41,533 nucleotides of DNA from a virus: IMG/VR virus record IMGVR_UViG_3300005838_000023, positions 1 to 41,533 of that record, one strand, 5' to 3'. Shown one piece after another: positions 31,085 to 37,127 of this stretch. Below the pieces are notes generated by a model, which saw only the letters and a list, made by a program, of their open reading frames with translations, searched no databases and was not told the origin of the DNA. How positions within the stretch are numbered: position 1 is the first letter of the stretch; every line of letters starts with the position of its first letter. The position numbers and the translations under genes are program-made.

Positions 31085-31420
31085 TCAGCGATGGCGGCGA
31101 TGTGCCGGGGCGCGGCGGACCCAACGTCCGGACACCCAATGTCGGTTACGACCGTAACCTACCCAATGACCGGGCGCCCATCGCGCATTGTTATGCGTAC
31201 GAGCAGCAGGTCGATTAGGTCCAAAGTCGCGACCGTGAACCGGATGCGACCAGTGAGCCCGAAACACACGGGTAGCAGGAACCCACGTCCATGCAACAGT
31301 CACAGTAGGATGACCTACTGCGGCAGTAGCACGGGCGTTTGGACAATGCTGGTTGTGTGCGTTGGCAGATTGCGGGACTGCTAATGCAGCCACCGCAGCG
31401 AGCGTGATAAGGAATTTCAT
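31085..31420 (-). CDS. Secreted Trp/His/Arg-rich protein
   Basis: A 111-aa protein with a clean signal peptide (MKFLITLAAVAALAVPQSANA, cleavage after ANA). The mature part is rich in W, H, R and G, with near-repeats ARWAPGHWVGYG and RHWVSGRWVRR, like the YXWXGXW repeat proteins of bacterial envelopes. It starts at ATG 31418-31420 behind AAGGAGAAATAAT. Its base composition looks richer in G+C than its neighbours. An exported protein inside a replication cluster suggests a moron acquired from a host. Function unknown. Confidence 0.7.
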   Translation of the reverse strand: MKFLITLAAVAALAVPQSANAHNQHCPNARATAAVGHPTVTVAWTWVPATRVFRAHWSHPVHGRDFGPNRPAARTHNNARWAPGHWVGYGRNRHWVSGRWVRRAPAHRRHR

Positions 31421-31476
31421 ATTATTTCTCCTTCCTTCTTTGTTGTTCACTATGTTAGACGTATGAGGGCTAAGTT

Positions 31477-32613
31477 TTATTCACTCTTTTCTTCATTTTC
31501 TTCATAAAAATCTGCAGCCTCTCCGATGCGCTTATCGAACTTCATGATGACTTCTTCATCCATGACCTCCATGACGTTCTTGCGGAACTCAGGCTCCTGT
31601 AGACGCTCGGTCCACTTGGAGGCTTGGAACTTGGGTCCAACAGCTTCGCCACTTGCATCAAGCAACGAGAACCATGCGCCGGCACGGGCTAGCCGTGGCG
31701 AGCCGTTGATTGCATCAAACCAACTTTCCTCGTCTTGGACACCAATAGCGTCACCCCATAAAATACGGAAGTTACACTGGCGACCCTGAGTACCGAAGCG
31801 AGACTTTTCAAGCTTCACCTTGACCTCGGAGCCAATGCGGAAGCCCTTATCGTCAGTGACGAAAGACGCTTTTGCCTTGCGACCGGTTAGCCAGATGCGT
31901 AGCGAGTACGCATAGATCATAGCCTTGCCGCCGGGAGTCATGTACGGAGTTGTCATAGCCTCGGATGGCGAGCGAGTGATATTGGTCTTAAGCTGGTTAA
32001 GAACAAGAAACGTACTCTGCGAGTTGGCGATAGGGACAGTCAGCTTGGACATACCCTTAGCCAGAATGCGAGCCTTCACTGCCATAGATGACAGCGGATT
32101 GAAGTCTCCCTCAACATCTGATACAGACGGGGTGAGAGCCAGCGAGTCCCAGATGAATAGCATGCGGTTGTCGTTCGATCCCAATAACTCTTCAATAGTC
32201 TCCAGAACAAACTCAACAGAGGTTGCCTGAACATACAAAAGGTTATTAAGATCGCAGCCGGCGCGCTCAAGGAATGTTGGGTCAATAGCAGACTCGCTAT
32301 CAAAATAGATAACGTCAATACCCATGTCTTGAGCATTGGCTGCAACCTGTGCTGCCATGTAGCTCTTACCGGTCGATTCTAGTCCCGCAATCTCGGTGAC
32401 CTTACCAACCGGAATGCCAGCCAATCGCCCACGGCATGTAATGGAGTCAAGCCAGCGGGAGCCGGTGCGGATCCATTCCTTCACCTCCGTTGGATTATCT
32501 TCCTTAAGGTCGTGGGCTACGTTCTGACCAGCCTTCTTGTTGATTAGATCGCGCATGTCTTTAATGGAAAGCTTGCCAGCCCCATTGGATTTCTTACTTC
32601 GTGCCATTCTCAA
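31477..32613 (-). CDS. RecA/UvsX-like recombinase
   Basis: A 378-aa RecA-family ATPase. Walker A is GLESTGKS (77-84), followed by IYFDSESAIDPTFLERAGCD, Walker B LFIWDSLALTPSVSDVEGDF, the loop FLVLNQLKTNITRS, and a MTPGGKAMIYAYSLRIWLT segment typical of RecA/UvsX L2. It pairs single-stranded DNA with duplex for recombination-dependent replication and repair. The acidic C-terminus (EENEEKSE) resembles RecA and UvsX tails. TTG at 32611-32613 has AGGAG with 6-base spacing; the ATG two codons later is the alternative. Confidence 0.93.
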   Translation of the reverse strand: MRMARSKKSNGAGKLSIKDMRDLINKKAGQNVAHDLKEDNPTEVKEWIRTGSRWLDSITCRGRLAGIPVGKVTEIAGLESTGKSYMAAQVAANAQDMGIDVIYFDSESAIDPTFLERAGCDLNNLLYVQATSVEFVLETIEELLGSNDNRMLFIWDSLALTPSVSDVEGDFNPLSSMAVKARILAKGMSKLTVPIANSQSTFLVLNQLKTNITRSPSEAMTTPYMTPGGKAMIYAYSLRIWLTGRKAKASFVTDDKGFRIGSEVKVKLEKSRFGTQGRQCNFRILWGDAIGVQDEESWFDAINGSPRLARAGAWFSLLDASGEAVGPKFQASKWTERLQEPEFRKNVMEVMDEEVIMKFDKRIGEAADFYEENEEKSE

Positions 32614-32637
32614 TTTATTCTCCTGAGTTGTGATACT

Positions 32638-32666
32638 ATAGTACCATAGATTGTTTGGTTTGTCGA
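32638..32666 (-). promoter_or_regulatory. Sigma-70-like promoter of the recombinase gene
   Basis: TCGACA (32661-32666), a 17-base spacer and TACTAT (32638-32643) on the minus strand, one mismatch each. The -10 region is inside a TACTATAGTA palindrome that could bind a regulator. The start codon is 25 bases below. Confidence 0.65.
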
Positions 32667-32675
32667 GAGGTTTTT

Positions 32676-33737
32676 TTATCTAACTGCAAAGACAGTCCAA
32701 GAAACTCCCAGACTTGGATCATCATACATTCTTTCGCCGACTTTATAATGGGTCCGATTTGAATTTGAATATGTCGTACGCACTTTAGTAATTGGGCGAA
32801 GGCGGAACTTGATATTGACATTAGGATCAGTGATATAATATTCTACGACTTCATCAATCGACTGAGTTTTCGCTAGAATATTTTGAAGGTCTGCAGGGTC
32901 GGTGATGCCGGGAGGTACATCAGCTATCAACACGGCATCTGCTCTCGCTGGATTCGTTTCCGCGCCGGCACACACAAGCGTTAAAAAGCTGCGGTAAGAC
33001 TCACCCAACACATCAGACAAATGAAGGTAAATGTTTTTTATTTTAAAAGAATTTTTCAGTAGCCCGTTCTTCCCAAAGGCTTCTGACACCGCCAAAGCTT
33101 GATGTGCTGCTCCATCTTTAGCCAGTGGGGAGGGGAAAGAGTACGAAGGGTCTGCTGCAGTCACAATCGAAAGGAATTGGTCCTTCTCTTCTTGGATCAC
33201 AGATGCTTGTTCCGCTGTGATCTTTGCCAACTGCTCCTTCATGTCGTTTACAAGAATGTTACGAGCATCTTCCTCCAAGCCGACCTCGACAAGTTTTGCA
33301 CGAAATTTAGCTTCATCCATCCGATTTTCTAAAAATCCAAAGTTTTCTTTCTTCATGCTTAGACCGATAGCGCCGCCGTCAGCTAGCACAAGGTTAATGT
33401 CTGCCTTTGGCTCTGGCTTGCCGCCGCCCATTTGTTTAGCGCCCACAACCATTTGCTCGCCCAAACTGCCAATGGTCATCGGAACAGGTTGACCACCGTT
33501 CGCGTTCACAACGCTATTAACAGCAGCAACTAAGTTTCTCTCGCTATCCTGCCCAGACATTTGCTCTTGAAGTGACTCGGCTTCTGGAGCCAGAGAGCCA
33601 AAATCATCGCAACCAATGGCAGAATCACAGATAGCAACTTCATCGTCTGCACCTGTTCCCAAATCTAACATTTCACCAGCCTCTTGCTCTTCTGTTAAGA
33701 ATCTGCGCCAGCCTTCCATAATAGGTTTCATTGTCAT
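32676..33737 (-). CDS. WxxFLxE-tagged protein with possible nuclease core
   Basis: A 353-aa protein. The ATG at 33735-33737 overlaps the methylase stop (TAATG); a second ATG two codons later is possible. The N-terminus has EGWRRFLTEE (residues 8-17), the tag shared with the 264-aa and 793-aa proteins, followed by an acidic linker (residues 18-65). A core shows SLGEQMVVGA (E94), KADINLVLADGG (D113) and IGLSMKK (S127, K129), a PD-(D/E)XK-like order. The second half (YLHLSDVLGESYRSFLTLVC, then SIDEVVEYYITDPNVNIKFR) looks like a separate fold. A co-packaged nuclease is a speculation. Confidence 0.65.
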   Translation of the reverse strand: MTMKPIMEGWRRFLTEEQEAGEMLDLGTGADDEVAICDSAIGCDDFGSLAPEAESLQEQMSGQDSERNLVAAVNSVVNANGGQPVPMTIGSLGEQMVVGAKQMGGGKPEPKADINLVLADGGAIGLSMKKENFGFLENRMDEAKFRAKLVEVGLEEDARNILVNDMKEQLAKITAEQASVIQEEKDQFLSIVTAADPSYSFPSPLAKDGAAHQALAVSEAFGKNGLLKNSFKIKNIYLHLSDVLGESYRSFLTLVCAGAETNPARADAVLIADVPPGITDPADLQNILAKTQSIDEVVEYYITDPNVNIKFRLRPITKVRTTYSNSNRTHYKVGERMYDDPSLGVSWTVFAVR

Positions 33738-34582
33738 TACCCTATAATTAGTAGTTCGGATGAGGAACCCATTGTTTTTTTGCCAACACATTTGCCATCG
33801 ACCCACTCGACGTTCTTCATGCCGTATGCCCACTCAGCAGTGACAAACTTGCGGTTAGAGTATAGATCACGGACCTCTGGACAATCATTGTATGACATTA
33901 CCCAATCGGATCGGTCGGAAAGCAAGTTATAAAGCGCCATATGGTCAAATCCCGCGTGAAGCCCCCCTGCTTGCCCGTAGAGCATCGCAGCGTCTTCTGG
34001 CAGCATGTAGGGTGGGTCAAGGTACAGGAAGGCTCTAGGATGCCATGGGAGGCTTGTTTGAAAGTCTGCGTAGTCTACCCTGAAGTTCTCGGCGTTAAAC
34101 CTGCGTAATCGGTCGATAGACGACTGAGTGAAGCGAGCGTATGATGCTCTCTTAGACCAGCCACCAGAAAAGGTAGCGCCTGAGAAGCTAGAGCGATTGA
34201 TCGCGTAGAACTTTGCCGCCTTCTCGTATGAAAACTTGAATGATGGATCTCGCAGTTCTTCACGAAGTTTAATAAAATCGTCTTTGGAACATCCTTCTAC
34301 AAGTTTAGTAATGTCCTTCTCTTCAATCTCGTACTCCGTGCGTAGGGCGGTGACCTCATCAGCCAGCCTTTCGTTATCCGCACACAGCGCTTGCCAAAAC
34401 CAAACAAGAGGCACCAGCTTGTCATAGCCGATAACCTCTGTACCTCTCGACGCTACCGCCAACTCAACCGAACCGCCGCCAAAGAATGGCGAACACAGAC
34501 GCGAAACGTCTTCGGGAATGTACGGCAAGATGTGCTTCACTGCACGCGATTTGCCGCCGGGATAACGAAGAGGCGTTTTCAT
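33737..34582 (-). CDS. DNA adenine methylase, D12 class (Dam-like)
   Basis: A 281-aa MethyltransfD12 enzyme: LRYPGGKSR (SAM motif region at the N-terminus), LCSPFFGGGSVELAVASRG (motif I), RSSFSGATFSGG, and the catalytic YLDPPYMLPEDA (DPPY, N6-adenine). It probably methylates a GATC-like site, protecting phage DNA from host nucleases or marking it. It differs from the small Dam-type enzyme at 17770-18258, so the phage encodes two adenine methylases. The start is 24 bases after a repeat hairpin. Confidence 0.93.
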   Translation of the reverse strand: MKTPLRYPGGKSRAVKHILPYIPEDVSRLCSPFFGGGSVELAVASRGTEVIGYDKLVPLVWFWQALCADNERLADEVTALRTEYEIEEKDITKLVEGCSKDDFIKLREELRDPSFKFSYEKAAKFYAINRSSFSGATFSGGWSKRASYARFTQSSIDRLRRFNAENFRVDYADFQTSLPWHPRAFLYLDPPYMLPEDAAMLYGQAGGLHAGFDHMALYNLLSDRSDWVMSYNDCPEVRDLYSNRKFVTAEWAYGMKNVEWVDGKCVGKKTMGSSSELLIIG

Positions 34583-34605
34583 TTAAACTCTGGAAGAAGG
34601 ATGGC

Positions 34606-34633
34606 GGCAGACTTTTAACCGGTCTGCCAGCGG
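34606..34633. repeat. 28-bp hairpin repeat, copy A
   Basis: GGCAGAC (34606-34612), an 8-base loop (TTTTAACC and adjoining) and a GTCTGCC-type arm (34621-34628) followed by AGCGG. It matches copy B (35070-35097) at 27 of 28 positions. The copies bracket the lipoprotein and Thr-rich genes. Confidence 0.85.
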
Positions 34634-34639
34634 CTTTGA

Positions 34640-34924
34640 CTACTCTGTGGTAGTCCCAGTGGTGGATGCGCCCGTAGCCGCACCGACCTCGCCATCTTCA
34701 GTCACCGTTGTCCCCTCAGTAGTCGTATTGGGGGTAACAGCCGTAGAAGGCGTGTTTGCTACATTGGTGGTTGTATCACCAGTGGTGATGGTCGCCGCCG
34801 TTGTTTCGGTAGTTACGATATCATCGCCGGTCACGGCTTGCCAGCCAATAACCACGGCACCAATAACGATAGCCACAATCACACCTTGAACTCTCCTATC
34901 GGAGAAAGAAAAAAGATTAGCCAT
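34640..34924 (-). CDS. Membrane-anchored Thr-rich protein
   Basis: A 94-aa protein. The ATG at 34922-34924 follows the lipoprotein stop by one base; a frame open further upstream would only read through the lipoprotein gene. Residues 12-30 (VQGVIVAIVIGAVVIGWQ) form a transmembrane helix; the remaining 60 residues are mostly T, A, G and V with acidic residues, like an exposed mucin-like stalk. It probably sits in the inner membrane with the tail in the periplasm. No known family. Together with the lipoprotein it resembles a two-protein envelope pair, such as spanins, but has no coiled coil. Confidence 0.65.
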   Translation of the reverse strand: MANLFSFSDRRVQGVIVAIVIGAVVIGWQAVTGDDIVTTETTAATITTGDTTTNVANTPSTAVTPNTTTEGTTVTEDGEVGAATGASTTGTTTE

Positions 34925-34925
34925 A

Positions 34926-35045
34926 TTATTCTGCTGCCTCGCTGCCTGTATCTTCAACCGCTGTATCTTCAGCGGCTGTGTCTTCGTCCTTATCCCCACA
35001 CGCGAACATTAGCGCGAGAGGGAGAACATAAATAAAGTTCTTCAT
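34926..35045 (-). CDS. Small acidic lipoprotein
   Basis: A 39-aa protein: a hydrophobic signal (MKNFIYVLPLALMFACG) with a lipobox ending in Cys16, then an acidic Thr-rich tail with three near-repeats of EDTA (AEDTAVEDTGSEAAE). After cleavage a mature lipoprotein of 24 residues would remain. CAGGAGACAAA precedes the ATG with good spacing. Acidic DTxEDT tails occur in lipoproteins of some Gram-negative marine bacteria. It is followed immediately by the Thr-rich gene and the pair lies between the 28-bp repeats. Confidence 0.7.
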   Translation of the reverse strand: MKNFIYVLPLALMFACGDKDEDTAAEDTAVEDTGSEAAE

Positions 35046-35063
35046 TTTGTCTCCTGTATAATG

Positions 35064-35092
35064 AAAAATGGCAGACTTTTGACCGGTCTGCC
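35064..35092 (-). terminator. Terminator-like hairpin (within repeat copy B)
   Basis: GGCAGACC and GGTCTGCC arms (35070-35092) with a short A/T loop, followed on the minus strand by ATTTTTC (35064-35069). A typical rho-independent terminator placed before the lipoprotein gene. Confidence 0.75.
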
Positions 35093-35097
35093 AGCGG
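35070..35097. repeat. 28-bp hairpin repeat, copy B
   Basis: Same element as copy A at 34606-34633 except for one base in the loop (G for A). Such identical flanks could support recombination that inserts or deletes the cassette between them. Confidence 0.85.
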
Positions 35098-35131
35098 AAA
35101 AATGGTGAGGCACCTGATAACCCTGTGCCTC
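35098..35131 (-). terminator. Rho-independent terminator after ssb
   Basis: GAGGCAC (35107-35113) pairs with GTGCCTC (35125-35131), loop of 11 bases, followed on the minus strand by ATTTTT (35098-35103). It ends the ssb transcript; the second hairpin at 35070 lies right after it. Confidence 0.8.
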
Positions 35132-35151
35132 CCTGTGGGATGGTTACATTA

Positions 35152-35925
35152 CTATGCGCCCATCAACTCATCAAAGGCGGCGTCAACCGGATCAGTCGTA
35201 GTGGTTGACGGCGTGTACTTCTCAGTTTCACTGGAAGAAGTCTCGGCACTTTGATCTCCCGACAGATACTCATCGAGCATGGCTTCCACTTGCGCGGTAG
35301 TCGTGCGCTCAAAGAGCGTGTCGAAGTCGGGAATGTTGCCCAGAAGTTCTGCGCAGCGCTCATCTCCTCCTACAGCCTCATCGCATAGGGGCGAGGAACG
35401 ACGACGGGGCGTCAGCTTCGTCTGGGGGAACGTGGCACCGGGAGGCTTACCATAAGTAAGACTCAAATCGGTACCCGATTCCGCATCAGTAATGTCCCCA
35501 TATTCTGGGTTCAGTACAAGGCTAAGCAAGGACTCGTAAGCCATCTTGCCGTAGCCCCATGCACGTACACCAGAATCTTCTTCGCCACGTACGAGTACGG
35601 GACTAAAAAACCGCTGACGAGCGAAGAGACCTTTTGCCATCTTCTTTGCCTCTGCATCATCGTTTGCCGCTCCTTCCTTCCAGAGTTGGGAGGCAAACTC
35701 ACACACAGGGCACCCGTCACCGTAGTTGCGCTTGGGGCACAAAAACCCACGGTTATTCCCCACGTTATAGTGGAAGAAGAACTCGCGGAAGGGGTCACCA
35801 TCTTCGGTCGGAACAATGCGGATTGCTTGCTCGCCGTCGCTGGGACGCCAGAACTTGTTATCGCCGGAATCTTTGTTTTGGAGAGCATCCAGCTTCGCTC
35901 TCATTTTGCTAAGGTCAATAGCCAT
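35152..35925 (-). CDS. ssb: Single-stranded DNA-binding protein, T4 gp32-like
   Basis: A 257-aa protein. The start MAIDLSKMRAKLDAL and KFWRPSDGEQAIRIVP resemble the gp32 LAST motif and the core. A likely zinc site is CPKRNYGDGCPVCEFASQLW. The C-terminal third is Ser/Thr/Glu/Asp-rich and ends acidic (DPVDAAFDELMGA), as expected for a protein-interaction tail. It coats replication-fork single strands and recruits helicase, polymerase and UvsX. A strong promoter and a leader hairpin lie just upstream, suggesting autoregulation as in T4 gene 32 (inference). Two terminators follow it. Confidence 0.9.
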   Translation of the reverse strand: MAIDLSKMRAKLDALQNKDSGDNKFWRPSDGEQAIRIVPTEDGDPFREFFFHYNVGNNRGFLCPKRNYGDGCPVCEFASQLWKEGAANDDAEAKKMAKGLFARQRFFSPVLVRGEEDSGVRAWGYGKMAYESLLSLVLNPEYGDITDAESGTDLSLTYGKPPGATFPQTKLTPRRRSSPLCDEAVGGDERCAELLGNIPDFDTLFERTTTAQVEAMLDEYLSGDQSAETSSSETEKYTPSTTTTDPVDAAFDELMGA

Positions 35926-35954
35926 TTTGATTTTTCCTTTTGTTGGTTATAGTC

Positions 35955-35976
35955 AAGATGATAAATCTCTCATCTT
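35955..35976 (-). promoter_or_regulatory. Leader hairpin of ssb
   Basis: AAGATGA (35955-35961) and TCATCTT (35970-35976) form a 7-bp stem with an 8-base A/T loop in the 5' leader, 30 bases above the ATG. T4 gp32 controls its own translation by binding a leader structure; a similar role is possible. Confidence 0.5.
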
Positions 35977-35985
35977 GCTGTATAC

Positions 35986-36014
35986 AGTATAGCTTATTCT
36001 GAAGTCAAAGTCAA
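35986..36014 (-). promoter_or_regulatory. Sigma-70 promoter of ssb
   Basis: TTGACT (36009-36014), a 17-base spacer and TATACT (35986-35991) on the minus strand. TTGACT is repeated within the spacer start. The ssb ATG is 60 bases below. Confidence 0.8.
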
Positions 36015-36280
36015 GAACTTTCTTCACTTTCTTCAAAGGGGCTATCCACTTCGATCTCTGACACGTCGCCGTCTGCCGTTTTCCAATTAAACATGCGGAA
36101 TGCGTTCGTGTCCAAATCCCATACCAGTTCCATCCCCTCTGCGAGAGTGGACTTGCGACCGGTTCCCTTGACCTGAGAAGTGATAAACTTCTCGGGAATG
36201 TCGGTCATACGGACAAATCGCATGGTGCGCGAGTCTCCGTTCTTCTTAGTAAATGTGCCGTTATATGCTTTCATCAGCAT
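36011..36280 (-). CDS. Hypothetical protein, small beta-barrel
   Basis: An 89-aa protein: AYNGTFTKKNGDSRTMRFVR, then GMELVWDLDTNAFRMFNWK, then an acidic tail (FEESEESS). The strand pattern recalls SH3-like small phage proteins. Its ATG overlaps the tubulin-like gene stop, with AGGAG 5 bases before. No function known. It would be co-transcribed with the tubulin-like gene. Confidence 0.6.
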   Translation of the reverse strand: MLMKAYNGTFTKKNGDSRTMRFVRMTDIPEKFITSQVKGTGRKSTLAEGMELVWDLDTNAFRMFNWKTADGDVSEIEVDSPFEESEESS

Positions 36281-37119
36281 TAGATCTCCTGTTGTATCTC
36301 AGATGTATTGGCTATTAGATAGCCAAAGTTGTTGGTGTAGTCAGTAGAGTGAATCCGTACCGAAACGATAGTTTCATCACCTACCATTTTTGCGCTACGT
36401 TCGCGCAAAGATGTAAATAGCTTGCCGTCTGTTTCAAGCTGCTCTTTGTTGATAGCATAAATATAACATCTTTCGTTGATGGTGTCAAGGGGAAAGAACA
36501 ACTTTTCTTCATTTTTTTCAATATCCACCACGCCGAAGGTCGAAACCCGGGCTGTTGTCAGCGCTGTTGCTGGTGTGTTGTAGACGGTCTTTGTATTCAG
36601 GAAAACGTTTGTCATGTGTATCGTGTCAACGATTAGCTCATTTAGACGTTTATAATACCCTATAACGGGCACGTTGTCAAGCACTTCTTCTATCTTTTTG
36701 TTATCGACCAGATAAATCTTCTCAAAGATGCCAGACCTTGCATATTCCTGCAGCACATAATAAGCTGTGCGCTCATGCAGAAGTGCCTCCTTGCTCAGAA
36801 GGGAGCGATCCGGCTTGACATAAAGAATATTAATCTTGCATCTCTGGATTTGTTCTAGGATCTTTAATGTTGCCGCTGAAACCTTTCCGGCGCCGCAGAC
36901 GATAAATAGCACTTCGTCGTCTTTCTTTAGTGTTCTAAAGAACGTCTTAAGGTTTAACGGGTCACCCTCGTAGCCCACTACATTGGCAGACTCAGGAATA
37001 GGATAGCAGCCTTTGCCCTTTGTCAGCCCAACGTCAAGCTTATAAACATTGTATTGTGGATACTGCGCAAACCCGTCTGCGATGTTGCAGCCGGCAGCGC
37101 CTAAACCGATGATATTCAT
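36280..37119 (-). CDS. Divergent tubulin/FtsZ-fold protein
   Basis: A 279-aa protein. N-terminal IIGLGAAGCNIADGFAQYPQ (3-22) matches the FtsZ/tubulin nucleotide loop T1. VLFIVCGAGKVSAATLKILE (70-89) lies where tubulins have GGGTGSG, but the glycine run is reduced to GAGKxSAA. ILYVKPDRSLLS and YLVDNKKIEEVL resemble the following strands (PNDxL in FtsZ). In the T7 region, HMTNVFLNTKTVY stands where FtsZ has NVDFADVKTVM, lacking the catalytic Asp. A C-terminal domain (RVSTFGVVDIEKNEEK onward) ends the chain. It is shorter than PhuZ or TubZ. It may polymerise or bind nucleotides without hydrolysis; function open. Next to ssb and the 793-aa protein. Confidence 0.7.
   Translation of the reverse strand: MNIIGLGAAGCNIADGFAQYPQYNVYKLDVGLTKGKGCYPIPESANVVGYEGDPLNLKTFFRTLKKDDEVLFIVCGAGKVSAATLKILEQIQRCKINILYVKPDRSLLSKEALLHERTAYYVLQEYARSGIFEKIYLVDNKKIEEVLDNVPVIGYYKRLNELIVDTIHMTNVFLNTKTVYNTPATALTTARVSTFGVVDIEKNEEKLFFPLDTINERCYIYAINKEQLETDGKLFTSLRERSAKMVGDETIVSVRIHSTDYTNNFGYLIANTSEIQQEI
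36652..36680 (-). promoter_or_regulatory. Possible internal promoter in the tubulin-like gene
   Basis: TTGACA (36675-36680), a 17-base spacer and TATTAT (36652-36657) on the minus strand, in coding sequence. The spacer has CCC and GGG near its ends. It could add transcription of the 89-aa gene and ssb, or be chance. Confidence 0.4.
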
Positions 37120-37127
37120 TCTTCACC

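Noticed and set aside
34640-35045. Lipoprotein and Thr-rich protein as a classical Rz/Rz1 spanin pair
   Set aside because: The membrane protein lacks the periplasmic coiled coil of Rz, and the lipoprotein is acidic rather than Pro-rich; the two-gene layout alone is not enough.
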